From: Mixta sp031457955
Lineage (GTDB): Bacteria > Pseudomonadota > Gammaproteobacteria > Enterobacterales > Enterobacteriaceae
Assembly (NCBI RefSeq): GCF_031457955.1
Contig: NZ_JAVDXN010000005.1
Location: 1-64,000, forward strand
DNA: 64,000 bases
Direction of reading: 5' to 3'
The notes below the pieces were generated by a model. The model did not search any database. It saw only the letters and a list, made by a program, of their open reading frames with translations, and was not told the origin of the DNA. The translations under genes and the position numbers were made by a program. Below are positions 15,922 to 24,850 of this stretch, piece by piece (within the stretch, counting starts at the first letter, position 1; every line of letters starts with the position of its first letter).

Positions 15922-16446
15922 GTGGAAAATCTGACAATCGAAATTTTCACGGAAGAAGAGCAGTACAAGTTAAATAGTTTTGACTGCGGTAAAGCTTCAT
16001 TAAATATCTTTCTGAAAGAACATTTCAAAAGGCAGCATAAAGCTAAAATATTGAGAGGCTATATGCTTAAAGCTCAAGGGCCAGAGCCAAGCGTTTTAGG
16101 TTATTACACGTTATCGGGTAGCTGCTTTGAAAAATCTACCTTATCCTCTAAAACACAACAGAAAAAAATCCCTTATAAAAACGTTCCATGCATTACGCTC
16201 GGTAGGCTTGCGATAGATAAAACGCTTCAGGGGCAAGGCTGGGGTAGTATGTTAGTGACGCATGCGATGAAACTTATTTATAACGCATCGTTTGCCGTAG
16301 GAATTCATGGAATGTTTGTAGATGCGCTGGATGATGAGGCTAAACAGTTTTATATCAGCCTCGGTTTTATTCCGCTGGTGGGAGAAAACAAGGATTCGTT
16401 ATTTTACCCCATTCAATCCATTGAAAAACTATTTCAATTAAAGTAA
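15922..16446 (+). CDS. GNAT-family acetyltransferase toxin (TacT/AtaT/KacT type)
   Basis: This 174-aa Gcn5-type N-acetyltransferase is the toxin partner of the DUF1778 protein. Family members acetylate the amino group of charged tRNAs and stop translation. Visible features are the N-terminal FDCGKASLNIFLKEHFKRQH stretch typical of these toxins, beta-strand LGRLAIDKTLQGQGWGSMLV with the acetyl-CoA pyrophosphate loop QGQGWG, and the conserved Tyr in AKQFYISLGFIPL. It starts with GTG (15922), four bases after the antitoxin stop. Which aminoacyl-tRNA it targets cannot be read from the sequence. Confidence 0.92.
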   Translation: MENLTIEIFTEEEQYKLNSFDCGKASLNIFLKEHFKRQHKAKILRGYMLKAQGPEPSVLGYYTLSGSCFEKSTLSSKTQQKKIPYKNVPCITLGRLAIDKTLQGQGWGSMLVTHAMKLIYNASFAVGIHGMFVDALDDEAKQFYISLGFIPLVGENKDSLFYPIQSIEKLFQLK

Positions 16447-16481
16447 ATCCCGGCTTACCGTTAAAATACCGCGCCATTCAG

Positions 16482-16514
16482 CAAAGAAAAAGCCTGAACG
16501 TTACCGCTCAGGCT
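16482..16514 (-). terminator. Terminator of fadE (leftward)
   Basis: Read on the minus strand, AGCCTGA and TCAGGCT form a stem followed by TTTTTCTTT. It lies 54 bases after the fadE stop and also faces the end of the GNAT gene. Confidence 0.82.
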
Positions 16515-16568
16515 CTGGTTGCCACGCTAAAACGTGACTTATGCTGGGTAATCTTTATTTTTTCGTCG

Positions 16569-19016
16569 TCAGGCGGCTTCGCTTTTACGCTCCGGCGTCT
16601 GTTCCTGCTTTACCGGCTGGGTCGCCAGCGCATCGGGCTCGAACTCATCAACATTAATCGAGCGCAGGCGGCTGACTTCGGCACGTATCAGCACATCCGC
16701 TTCCTGCTGAGTAATCCACTGCTCCTGCAATGCGCGTTGCGCCAGCTCATCAAGCCGGGTAAACGACAGCGGCTTTTTCAGCTGCTTGCAAAGGCGATCG
16801 TGAATCACTTCCGCAGCCATCACATCCTGTAACGCCGCCTCCAGCTGCCCGGCGGGATTATGCTCACTCGGCGTCAAATACTGCCCACCGCCCAGGCGAG
16901 AGCGGGTTGCGGACGGCGTCTGCAGCAGCTTCGCCAGCTGATGATCAAGACGATCGGATGGCGCACGGCAATGGCGACCGGCCGGGAAAATCATCAAACG
17001 CAGCGTTGCCGCAACCGCCGCGTTGGGGAAATTACGCAGCAGATCGTCAATGGCGTTTTCCGCCTGATTCAGCGCATCCTGGACGCCCCAGTGCAGTAGC
17101 GGTAAATCGGCCTCATGACGGCCTTCATCGTCGTAACGCTTCAACGCTGACGAAGCGAGATAGAGCTGGCTCAGAATATCACCCAGCCGCGCAGACACGC
17201 GTTCGCGTCGCTTCAGGCTGCCGCCCAGCACCGACATCGAAATATCTGACAGCAGCGCCAGGTTAGCGCTGATACGGTTCAGATGTTGATAGTAGCGACG
17301 GGTGGCATCGCGCGTAGGCGTTGCGCTGCCGTAGCCGCCGGTGATGCCAAGCCACAGGCTGCGCACCAGGTTGCTGCCAACATGGCCGATATGGCTGAAC
17401 AGCGCGCGGTCGAACTCAGACAAATCATTACGCTCCGCAGCGCCCATTTCACGCAGAATATAGGGATGACAGCGGATAGCGCCCTGACCAAAGATGATCA
17501 TGCTGCGCGTCAGGATATTCGCGCCTTCCACGGTAATCGCAATCGGCGCGCCCTGGTAAGCGCGAGCCAGGAAATTGCTCTTACCGAGCATGATGCCTTT
17601 ACCGCCAGCGATATCCATCGCGTCGATAATGGCGCGCTGGCCGCGATGGGTGCAGTGATATTTTACAATCGCTGAGAGCACCGCCGGTTTCTCGCCCTGC
17701 ATAATGCCATAGGTAATCAGCGTGGCGGCGGCGTCCATGACATAAGCGTTACCGGCAATACGCGCCAACGGCTCTTCGATCCCTTCCATTTTGCCAATGG
17801 AAATCCTGAACTGACGGCGAATGCGTGCATAAGCACCCGTGGCCAGCGCCAGACTTTTCAGGCTACCGGTGGAGTTTGACGGCAGGGTAATGCCGCGGCC
17901 TACCGACAAACACTCAACCAGCATACGCCAGCCCTGACCGGCCATTTTCGGGCCGCCAATAATGTAGTCGATAGGAACAAAAATATCGTTGCCGCGCGTC
18001 GGCCCGTTCTGGAAGGGGACGTTAAGCGGGAAGTGGCGCTTGCCGATCTCCACGCCCGGTGTATGGGTAGGGATCAGCGCACAGGTAATGCCTAAATTTT
18101 CAGTATCACCCAGTAAATGTTCGGGATCGGAAAGCTTAAACGCCAGACCCAGCACGGTGGCGATCGGCGCCAGCGTGATATAGCGCTTGTTCCAGGTAAG
18201 GCGCATGCCCAACACCTGCTGGCCTTGCCATTCGCCCATACAAACGATGCCGGTATCAGGAATCGCGCCCGCATCGGAACCCGCTTCCGGGCTGGTCAAG
18301 GCAAAGCAGGGGATTTCCAGGCCCTGCGCCAGGCGCGGCAGGTAATGTTTTTTCTGTTCATCAGTGCCGTAATGCTGCAGCAGTTCGCCAGGGCCGAGTG
18401 AGTTAGGCACGCCAACGGTGATGGCCAGAATCCCCGAAACGCCCGACAGCTTTTGCAGCACGCGTGACTGAGCATAAGCAGAAAACTCCAGCCCGCCATA
18501 TTCTTTTTTGATAATCATGGCGAAGAAACGGTGCTCTTTCAGATAGGCCCACAGCTCCGGCGGCAGATCGGCCATCTCATGCGTGATCTGAAAATCGTTA
18601 GCCATGCGGCAGGCTTCTTCTACCGGACCGTCAATAAATGCCTGCTCTTCCGCCGTCAGGCGCGGCTGTGGGTAATTGTGTAGCTTTTTCCAGTCTGGGT
18701 TACCGCGAAACAGATCGCCTTCCCACCAGGTGGTGCCTGCCTCAATCGCCTCTTTCTCGGTGCGTGACATCGGCGGCATCACTTTACGGAAGGTGCGCAG
18801 CATCGGGGCGGAGATCAGCGAGCCACGTAGCGACGGCAGGTTTAACGGCAGAAGTATCAGGGCCAGCGGCAACAGAAGCCAGGGCGTCCAGAGATCGAAC
18901 AAGGCCATGGCCGCCGTCCATAACAGCAGTACAGCGCTGCTGACCGGAAGCGAAACGCGATGCCAAAAAAGCGCGCCGATCACAATCAGCGTCGCAACAA
19001 TGCTAAGAACCATCAT
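16569..19016 (-). CDS. fadE: Acyl-CoA dehydrogenase FadE
   Basis: This is the first enzyme of fatty acid beta-oxidation; it oxidises acyl-CoA to trans-2-enoyl-CoA with FAD. The 815-aa length equals the long enterobacterial FadE. It begins with two hydrophobic segments (residues about 1-60), which should tether it to the membrane. The acyl-CoA dehydrogenase domains follow with FALTSPEAGSDAGAIPDTG, LTWNKRYITLAP, RGITLPSNSTGS and ITVEGANILTRSMIIFGQGA. A DUF1974 C-terminal region completes it. A FadR operator lies upstream. It is divergent from gmhA, as in E. coli. Confidence 0.97.
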   Translation of the reverse strand: MMVLSIVATLIVIGALFWHRVSLPVSSAVLLLWTAAMALFDLWTPWLLLPLALILLPLNLPSLRGSLISAPMLRTFRKVMPPMSRTEKEAIEAGTTWWEGDLFRGNPDWKKLHNYPQPRLTAEEQAFIDGPVEEACRMANDFQITHEMADLPPELWAYLKEHRFFAMIIKKEYGGLEFSAYAQSRVLQKLSGVSGILAITVGVPNSLGPGELLQHYGTDEQKKHYLPRLAQGLEIPCFALTSPEAGSDAGAIPDTGIVCMGEWQGQQVLGMRLTWNKRYITLAPIATVLGLAFKLSDPEHLLGDTENLGITCALIPTHTPGVEIGKRHFPLNVPFQNGPTRGNDIFVPIDYIIGGPKMAGQGWRMLVECLSVGRGITLPSNSTGSLKSLALATGAYARIRRQFRISIGKMEGIEEPLARIAGNAYVMDAAATLITYGIMQGEKPAVLSAIVKYHCTHRGQRAIIDAMDIAGGKGIMLGKSNFLARAYQGAPIAITVEGANILTRSMIIFGQGAIRCHPYILREMGAAERNDLSEFDRALFSHIGHVGSNLVRSLWLGITGGYGSATPTRDATRRYYQHLNRISANLALLSDISMSVLGGSLKRRERVSARLGDILSQLYLASSALKRYDDEGRHEADLPLLHWGVQDALNQAENAIDDLLRNFPNAAVAATLRLMIFPAGRHCRAPSDRLDHQLAKLLQTPSATRSRLGGGQYLTPSEHNPAGQLEAALQDVMAAEVIHDRLCKQLKKPLSFTRLDELAQRALQEQWITQQEADVLIRAEVSRLRSINVDEFEPDALATQPVKQEQTPERKSEAA

Positions 19017-19360
19017 AATGAACCGCTCCGTAACAAGTAAGAGGTCTGACCTGTTGGTCTGGCTACAGGTTTAAAGCAGTTATAGTTATTTAGCAATTAA
19101 GTAACATGATAATTACAACCTGGCTCACATTCCGACCGCATCATTCTCAACGTATTCATTTCAGCAGCGGCTGTTGTCTTATACGGCGCTTGTTTGTGGC
19201 GTCAGCACGTAAGCTTTTAGCGCTCACGCCAGGTGTGTAATGGTCAGGCATCAGCGGTTTTATAATGATGTGGACGCCGCAGCTTTACCCGGTAACGCTT
19301 TGCGCCCCGTTGCCATTTCGGTAAACTTGCGCCAACTCTTTCTCCTCAAAGGACCTCCCT
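19017..19360. other. Intergenic region between fadE and gmhA
   Basis: This 344-base divergent promoter region holds the FadR site (19039-19055). For gmhA a TATAAT hexamer is present at 19261-19266, about 95 bases before the ATG, with no clear -35. A CCTCAAAGGACCTCCCT stretch provides the ribosome site. Nothing else stands out. Confidence 0.6.
19039..19055 (-). promoter_or_regulatory. FadR operator upstream of fadE
   Basis: The 17-base palindrome-like AAGAGGTCTGACCTGTT matches the FadR consensus core (GGTCNGACC). It lies 23 bases upstream of the fadE start. FadR should repress fadE until long-chain acyl-CoA accumulates. Confidence 0.82.
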
Positions 19361-19942
19361 ATGTACCAGGATATTATTCGTTCAGAACTTAACGAAGCAG
19401 CGGATACGCTAAATAAATTCCTGAGTGAAGATGCGAACATTCATGCGATTCAGCGCGCTGCCGTACTGCTGGCCGACAGCTTTAAAGCGGGCGGCAAAGT
19501 GCTTTCCTGCGGCAACGGCGGCTCGCATTGTGATGCGATGCATTTTGCGGAAGAGCTGACCGGTCGCTATCGTGAAAACCGCCCAGGCTATCCTGCCATC
19601 GCTATCTCTGATGTCAGCCATCTCTCCTGCGTCAGTAATGATTTTGGCTACGATTATGTTTTTTCACGCTACGTTGAGGCGGTAGGCCGGGCGGGTGACG
19701 TGCTGCTGGGCATCTCTACCTCAGGTAATTCCGCTAATATCATCAAAGCGATTGAGGCAGCACGTGCGCAGGGCATGAAGGTGATTACCCTGACCGGTAA
19801 AGACGGCGGCAAAATGGCGGGCAGCGCAGATATCGAAATTCGTGTGCCGCACTTCGGTTATGCCGACCGCATTCAGGAAATTCATATCAAAGTAATTCAT
19901 ATCCTGATGCTGCTAATCGAAAAAGAGATGGAGAAAAAGTAA
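19361..19942 (+). CDS. gmhA: Sedoheptulose-7-phosphate isomerase
   Basis: This enzyme makes D-glycero-D-manno-heptose-7-phosphate from sedoheptulose-7-phosphate, the first step of ADP-heptose synthesis for the lipopolysaccharide inner core. The SIS fold is evident: LSCGNGGSHCDAMHFAEELTGRY, LLGISTSGNSANI and ITLTGKDGGKMAG. The catalytic Glu and His lie in HFAEEL and in the C-terminal EIHIKVIHIL. The length is 193 aa. Position between fadE and yafJ is that of lpcA/gmhA in E. coli. Confidence 0.97.
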   Translation: MYQDIIRSELNEAADTLNKFLSEDANIHAIQRAAVLLADSFKAGGKVLSCGNGGSHCDAMHFAEELTGRYRENRPGYPAIAISDVSHLSCVSNDFGYDYVFSRYVEAVGRAGDVLLGISTSGNSANIIKAIEAARAQGMKVITLTGKDGGKMAGSADIEIRVPHFGYADRIQEIHIKVIHILMLLIEKEMEKK

Positions 19943-20097
19943 CGGCTTTAGCGCTGTTACCTGGCCGCGTCAACCCTGGCGCGGCTATCTCTGTTAAGCC
20001 GCATGCTTTAGTCACGTGTTAACAAATGCGCGCTCCCGCTGCTTGTCTCCGCCTGATTCGTTATAATCGTCACAAAACCTGCGCCGGAGGCCCGTCT

Positions 20098-20865
20098 ATG
20101 TGTGAACTGCTCGGTATGAGCGCTAATGTCCCAACTGATATTTGCTTTAGCTTTACCGGACTGGTGCAGCGCGGCGGCGGCACCGGGCCACATAAAGATG
20201 GCTGGGGCATTACTTTTTATGAAAATAAAGGCTGCCGTACCTTTAAAGATCCGCAGCCCAGCTATAACTCGCCGATAGCGCGCCTGGTTCAGGAGTATCC
20301 GATTAAGTCCTGTTCAGTGGTGGCGCATATTCGTCAGGCGAATCGGGGGCAGGTATCGCTGGAAAATACCCATCCGTTTACCCGCGAGCTGTGGGGCCGC
20401 AACTGGACCTATGCGCATAATGGGCAGCTAAGCGGCTATCGTCAGCTGGAAACCGGAAATTTTCGTCCGGTCGGCGAGACAGACAGTGAAAAGGCGTTCT
20501 GCTGGCTGCTGCATAAGCTGGCAACGCGCTATCCGCGCACACCGGGAAACTGGCCGGCGGTGTTTCGCTATATTGGCGAGCTGGCGGCGGAGCTGCGGCA
20601 GAAGGGGGTGTTTAATATGCTGCTGTCGGACGGACGCTATTTAATGGCCTACTGCTCAACCAATTTGTTCTGGATTACGCGTCGTGCGCCGTTTGGCAAG
20701 GCGAAGCTGCTGGATCAGGATGTCGAAATCGACTTTCAAAAGCAGACCACGCCAAACGACGTGGTCACGGTTATTGCCACTCAGCCGTTAACCGGCAATG
20801 AAACCTGGCATCGGATTCTGCCAGGCGAATGGCAACTATTCTGCCTTGGAGAGCGCCAGGAATGA
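20098..20865 (+). CDS. yafJ: Class II glutamine amidotransferase-like protein YafJ
   Basis: This 255-aa N-terminal nucleophile type protein has Cys2 directly after the start Met (MCELLGMSANVPTD), the nucleophile once Met is removed. Further family motifs are GPHKDGWGI, VVAHIRQANRGQVS, ENTHPFTREL and YAHNGQLSG. It matches YafJ of E. coli; the amino acceptor is unknown. The start at 20098 after GCCGGAGGCC is set by the need for Cys2. Its last 30 bases overlap the end of yafK on the other strand. Confidence 0.94.
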   Translation: MCELLGMSANVPTDICFSFTGLVQRGGGTGPHKDGWGITFYENKGCRTFKDPQPSYNSPIARLVQEYPIKSCSVVAHIRQANRGQVSLENTHPFTRELWGRNWTYAHNGQLSGYRQLETGNFRPVGETDSEKAFCWLLHKLATRYPRTPGNWPAVFRYIGELAAELRQKGVFNMLLSDGRYLMAYCSTNLFWITRRAPFGKAKLLDQDVEIDFQKQTTPNDVVTVIATQPLTGNETWHRILPGEWQLFCLGERQE

Positions 20866-21573
20866 CTGCGAGGCGGCGGGGGTGCCGCTAACCGGCGCGC
20901 CGTTCAGCACATATCTGCCGTTGTTCACCATCACCGTCGGCGGCTGACGATGCTCAACAAACCAGGCATAGCCCGGCTGTAACTCTTTCCAGAAGCTGGC
21001 GTAATAAGAGTTACGGTGGCGCTGCATATTGCTTTCGGTCATGCGGAACGGATAAATGCTGACTTCCACTTCCGGCTGGCCGTTACGCAATGCGGCATTC
21101 ACATAGGTAAAAATCTCATCCATATAGGCGTTGGTCATGGCGTAACAGCCAACAGAGACGCAGGCACCATGGATCATCAGGTATTTTCCGTCATAGCCCT
21201 GCTGGCGATCGTACTGGTTAGGAAAACCAATATTGATGGCGCGATAAAAACGGCTATCCGGCTTAAGCTGACTCGGTTTTACGCTGTAAAAACCTTCCGG
21301 GCTTTTAAAATCGCCCTGACGGCGTTTTGGCCCAAGGCCGCCGGAAAAATTACAGATGCGATAGCTGTCGAGCAGCCGATATTCATTGCCAATTTTGCCG
21401 TACAGTTCCAGCGTGCGCTCTTCTTTAAAGATCTGGATGTAAACCGGCGTACCTAATAACTGCTTCTTTAACTCTTTGCTGACCGGTGCCAGTGGCTGAA
21501 CTGGCTCCGTCACGCTTGCCATGCTGAGGGCTGGCAGAAGAATCATCGCAAACAAAAGTGCGATTTTGCCCAT
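20836..21573 (-). CDS. yafK: YkuD-domain periplasmic protein YafK (DpaA)
   Basis: This 245-aa exported protein has an L,D-transpeptidase (YkuD) fold. In E. coli YafK (DpaA) releases Braun lipoprotein from peptidoglycan rather than attaching it. The signal peptide is MGKIALLFAMILLPALSMAS. The catalytic motif reads MIHGACVSVGCYAMTN with the active Cys in VGC. The PFRMTESNMQRH segment is family-specific. The ATG at 21573 is chosen because a GGGAAAAAG ribosome site precedes it and the signal peptide starts there. It is convergent with yafJ and divergent from dinB. Confidence 0.93.
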   Translation of the reverse strand: MGKIALLFAMILLPALSMASVTEPVQPLAPVSKELKKQLLGTPVYIQIFKEERTLELYGKIGNEYRLLDSYRICNFSGGLGPKRRQGDFKSPEGFYSVKPSQLKPDSRFYRAINIGFPNQYDRQQGYDGKYLMIHGACVSVGCYAMTNAYMDEIFTYVNAALRNGQPEVEVSIYPFRMTESNMQRHRNSYYASFWKELQPGYAWFVEHRQPPTVMVNNGRYVLNGAPVSGTPAASQSFLALSKAE

Positions 21574-21794
21574 TCTTTTTCCCTTGGTGATGAGGGGATA
21601 AACTGCAACGCCCTGCGGCGTCTGTGACGTGTATAATCGGATAATTCCGCTATTGCTGCGCAACATTATCACTGTCTGTTTTTTTATCAAGATGCCAGCT
21701 AAGAAATAGCTGTGATTCCAGAGACGGCCCGCAATTTCAGTTGCGCCGTTACAGGATATTCATTGCGCTACGCCATTGAATCCGCACAGGTTGG

Positions 21795-21810
21795 CTGTAT
21801 ACTTATCCAG
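21795..21810 (+). promoter_or_regulatory. LexA (SOS) box of dinB
   Basis: CTGTATACTTATCCAG fits the LexA pattern CTGT-N8-ACAG with one mismatch in the second half. It lies 17 bases upstream of the dinB ATG, in the place of the known E. coli dinB box, which has nearly the same bases. Confidence 0.82.
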
Positions 21811-21827
21811 TGCTGACGGAGGGGGTT

Positions 21828-22883
21828 ATGCGCAAAATCATTCATGTCGATATGGACTGCTTTTACGCGGCGGTGGAAATGCGTGATAACCCCAGCCTGC
21901 GTGATATCCCGTTGGCTATTGGCGGCAATCGTATGCAGCGCGGCGTGATCAGCACCGCGAACTATCCGGCGCGCAAATATGGCGTACGCAGCGCGATGTC
22001 CACCGCAATGGCCTTGAAACTCTGTCCGCACTTAACGCTGCTGCCGGGTCGCTTTGATGCTTATAAAGAGGCCTCCGCGCATATTCGCGAAATCTTTTCA
22101 CGCTATACCGCGCGTATTGAGCCGCTGTCGCTGGATGAAGCCTATCTGGATGTCAGCGATAGCCCGCATTGTCACGGCTCAGCAACGCTGATGGCGCGTG
22201 ACATTCGCCAGACCATCGCTCGTGAACTGGACCTTACTGCATCGGCGGGCATCGCGCCCATTAAGTTCCTTGCCAAAATTGCCTCTGATTTAAATAAGCC
22301 GAACGGCCAGTATGTGATCACCCCGGAAGAGGTGCCGCAGTTTTTGCTGTCGCTGCCGCTGGCGAAAATTCCGGGCGTAGGCAAGGTGACGGCAAAGAAG
22401 CTGGAAGATTTAGGGCTGCGCAGCTGCGCCGATGTGCAGAACAGCGATCTGGCGATGCTGCTGAAGCGCTTTGGCAAATTTGGCCGGGTAATTTGGGAGC
22501 GTAGCCACGGTATTGATGAGCGGGAAGTGATTACCGATCGTGAGCGTAAGTCGCTCGGCGTGGAGCGTACACTGTCGGAAGATATACATCACTGGGAGCA
22601 GTGTCTGGAGATTATTGATTTTCTCTATGAGGAGCTGGAGCGGCGGTTAACGAAAATCAAGCCGGATCGCCATATTGCGCGCCAGGGCGTTAAGCTGAAG
22701 TTCAGTGATTTTCAGCAGACCACGCAAGAGCATGTCTGGCCGGTGTTGAATAAAGAGGATTTAATCGCGGTTGCGAAAGAGGCCTGGCAAGAGCGCCGCG
22801 CCGGTCGTGGCGTCCGGCTGGTGGGGCTGCATGTGACGCTGCTTAATCCGCAGCTGGAACGGCAACTGCTGTTGGGGCTGTAG
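21828..22883 (+). CDS. dinB: DNA polymerase IV (translesion, Y family)
   Basis: This is an error-prone lesion-bypass polymerase. The 351-aa length equals E. coli DinB. Catalytic acidic residues are in VDMDCFYAAVEM (Asp8) and SLDEAYLDVS (Asp-Glu). The helix-hairpin-helix region reads KIPGVGKVTAKKLEDLGL. It ends QLLLGL, close to the beta-clamp binding tail QLVLGL of E. coli DinB. The ATG at 21828 after GGAGGGGG is chosen. In E. coli the yafNOP operon follows; here that is replaced by an unrelated two-gene unit. Confidence 0.97.
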   Translation: MRKIIHVDMDCFYAAVEMRDNPSLRDIPLAIGGNRMQRGVISTANYPARKYGVRSAMSTAMALKLCPHLTLLPGRFDAYKEASAHIREIFSRYTARIEPLSLDEAYLDVSDSPHCHGSATLMARDIRQTIARELDLTASAGIAPIKFLAKIASDLNKPNGQYVITPEEVPQFLLSLPLAKIPGVGKVTAKKLEDLGLRSCADVQNSDLAMLLKRFGKFGRVIWERSHGIDEREVITDRERKSLGVERTLSEDIHHWEQCLEIIDFLYEELERRLTKIKPDRHIARQGVKLKFSDFQQTTQEHVWPVLNKEDLIAVAKEAWQERRAGRGVRLVGLHVTLLNPQLERQLLLGL

Positions 22884-23200
22884 GCCATTTAAGCCTTCTC
22901 ACGCCAGAACTGATTTCTTAATGCAGAATGTATCGATGAATAAACATAACATGTGCTGCATGTAAAAGTAGCTGCTGTTATGTTCCTGCTGCTAACAGCC
23001 CCTGATTACTTTATCACGCATTTAGAAAAGTAAATTTGGTTAGCAGGTGTACCTTCTTACTTTGAATTTAACGCTCAACGTAATATTTAATAGGTTAGCC
23101 TATGTTCTGTGGCTTATTTTTATGGTTTATTATTGCTTTAGGATAATTTATCATTCATTTGCCGCTAATCAATATTTTCATGGAATGAAAGAGGATAATA
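22884..23200. other. AT-rich intergenic region after dinB
   Basis: This 317-base region becomes clearly AT-rich towards its right end. It holds no gene I can support. A short hydrophobic reading frame here has no ribosome site. A clear AAAGAGGATAAT ribosome site immediately precedes the next gene. No dinB terminator with a T-run is visible. Confidence 0.5.
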
Positions 23201-24169
23201 ATGAGTTTCACTGGCTACTCATCCGAAAAAAACATGCTAAGTTATGATTTTGGCCGTTGGACTGGCCAAGTCTCAGGCGGGCAGTTTATTGATTTTAAAG
23301 GATTAACCAAAAATCTGGATTGTAATCGAGATTTGTTTCAAGTCGGTATTATTTACGATGATGGCAATAAATGTTGGTTAGTTCGTCCTTCACGCCGTAT
23401 TGCAACAAGTACGCAAAGTTCTGTCAGTCATATAGTCATAACTAAGATAGATCAGACAACACATTTGCATAATACAGGGCGAGCTGTAGTTAAATCCGTT
23501 TCATCCCCCTCTCTGATTACAGAAATTACCTCTACAGCTTTTGCTTGTGGCGGTTTTATAGTGACTCTATTTTTGTCAGCTACTGCAACAGCCGCAATAC
23601 CCTTCACTGCAGGGGGAGCAGGCATCATTGCAGCAGTTGGTGTAGCGGGTAGTGCTGCAACTGCTGCGCAATGTTTTATTGGTAGTGGTCGTTTAATCGC
23701 TATGACCAATGGTTATGATCAGCAATTAGCATGGCTGGATAGCAAGGATTGGTACGTTGCTACTTCTACTGCGCTGGATCTTCTCTCCTTAGCAGGCGCT
23801 GGGGCAGGCCTGAAGGGCACTATTGATTCCTATAAAGCAATGAAAGCCGTGTCATCGAGTAATGTCTTAGAATGGTTTCAAACGCTAAGTCGTGCTGAAC
23901 GTAAGCGTATCACTGAAAACATTATTCGTGCACAAAATCCGGGCATTTCTAACGCCGGAGTGAAAGCAGCAATGGAGGCGGGGCGTTACCCTAAGCGTTT
24001 CCCCACAGAAGCTATTCAACACCAACTACAAAGAGAATTATTAATTGCAGTAAATAACACAGTAACTTTTGCTGGCAGTGGGGCCACAGGGACAATACGA
24101 AATCCGCAAAACATGGGGGTTAGCGCTAAATATGTCATATCTTCTCTCCAGTCTTTTTCTGATTTTTAA
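23201..24169 (+). CDS. Unrecognised protein with a hydrophobic hairpin; candidate membrane-active effector
   Basis: I do not recognise this 322-aa protein. It has no signal peptide. Residues about 1-100 are polar and look beta-rich. About 108-170 is strongly hydrophobic and Ala/Gly/Thr-rich with a likely membrane hairpin (TSTAFACGGFIVTLFLSA, then a GGAGIIAAVGVAGSAATAA stretch). About 180-210 is a second Ala/Gly/Leu-rich patch, and the C-terminal third is basic and helical (AERKRITENIIRAQNPGIS). A soluble protein with a central hydrophobic hairpin, followed eight bases later by a polytopic membrane protein, is the layout of pore-forming toxin and immunity pairs. Its AT-rich codon use differs from dinB and pepD, suggesting transfer. 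The ATG has a strong GAGGAT ribosome site. Function is an inference only. Confidence 0.7.
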   Translation: MSFTGYSSEKNMLSYDFGRWTGQVSGGQFIDFKGLTKNLDCNRDLFQVGIIYDDGNKCWLVRPSRRIATSTQSSVSHIVITKIDQTTHLHNTGRAVVKSVSSPSLITEITSTAFACGGFIVTLFLSATATAAIPFTAGGAGIIAAVGVAGSAATAAQCFIGSGRLIAMTNGYDQQLAWLDSKDWYVATSTALDLLSLAGAGAGLKGTIDSYKAMKAVSSSNVLEWFQTLSRAERKRITENIIRAQNPGISNAGVKAAMEAGRYPKRFPTEAIQHQLQRELLIAVNNTVTFAGSGATGTIRNPQNMGVSAKYVISSLQSFSDF

Positions 24170-24177
24170 GGGATAGT

Positions 24178-24780
24178 ATGTTATTAAAAATATTCCTGAC
24201 GCGCGTTCAACACTGTCGGGCACTGGAGCTGGAGATTAAAAAAACGCCGATTGATAAGTTGCCAGCTTTGCAGGAAAAAATTAACGCCGAGATAAAAAAT
24301 TCTGTCGGGATGTTTAATTTTGCGTTTCCGCTGGTGTTTAGCGCTTTTTTTATGATTATGAGCTTTGCAATGGTGCAATTTTCACTATGGCAGGCTGTAA
24401 CGCAGTGGCTGGCATTGCCCTCGACGATGACTATGGCGTTTCTGGTTATTAGTTCATTGGTTTGCAGCGTAATTTACATCATGCCGATATTTATCATGTC
24501 GAAAGGATTTATAGCCGGTGTAAAACTCCATCTGATATTGGCATATGCAACGCTGTTTAGCGCCGTTATATACTTCCTGAGCATGGCTATAAGGTGGATA
24601 GCCAGTGCGTTCACGGCATGGGGTGGAATTATTAGCGCTTTATTAGCGTTAATCTTTATTGGTCTCAGCCTGTTTATCATACGCACCGAGCGCTTTTACT
24701 CATCCCTGTTATTTGCGCTCTATTGCCGAACGCTCAGAAAATTATATGGCAGCGGCGTTAAACAACGCGCTATAAAGTAA
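24178..24780 (+). CDS. Four-helix integral membrane protein; candidate immunity protein
   Basis: This 200-aa protein of unrecognised family has a cytoplasmic-looking basic N-terminus (about 1-44). Four hydrophobic segments follow at about 45-70, 80-108, 112-137 and 143-168, ending in a basic tail (KLYGSGVKQRAIK). It starts eight bases after the upstream gene with a GGGATAGT ribosome site, so the two are one operon. Immunity proteins against pore-forming bacteriocins and effectors are often small polytopic proteins like this. No direct motif proves it. A terminator follows directly. Confidence 0.72.
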   Translation: MLLKIFLTRVQHCRALELEIKKTPIDKLPALQEKINAEIKNSVGMFNFAFPLVFSAFFMIMSFAMVQFSLWQAVTQWLALPSTMTMAFLVISSLVCSVIYIMPIFIMSKGFIAGVKLHLILAYATLFSAVIYFLSMAIRWIASAFTAWGGIISALLALIFIGLSLFIIRTERFYSSLLFALYCRTLRKLYGSGVKQRAIK

Positions 24781-24791
24781 ACCGCGAAAAA

Positions 24792-24822
24792 AAAGGCCAG
24801 GAACGCTCTGGCCTTTATTTTT
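24792..24822. terminator. Bidirectional terminator between the membrane-protein gene and pepD
   Basis: AAAGGCCAG and CTGGCCTTT form a stem around GAACGCT. An A-run precedes it and ATTTTTT follows, so it serves both convergent transcripts. Confidence 0.88.
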
Positions 24823-24850
24823 TACGGATGGCAACGCGTTACAGGCGAAA

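Noticed and set aside
23047..23247. Short hydrophobic reading frame upstream of the dinB-pepD pair
   Set aside because: It begins with GTG without a ribosome site, lies in AT-rich DNA where hydrophobic codons arise by chance, and overlaps the start of the better-supported 322-aa gene.
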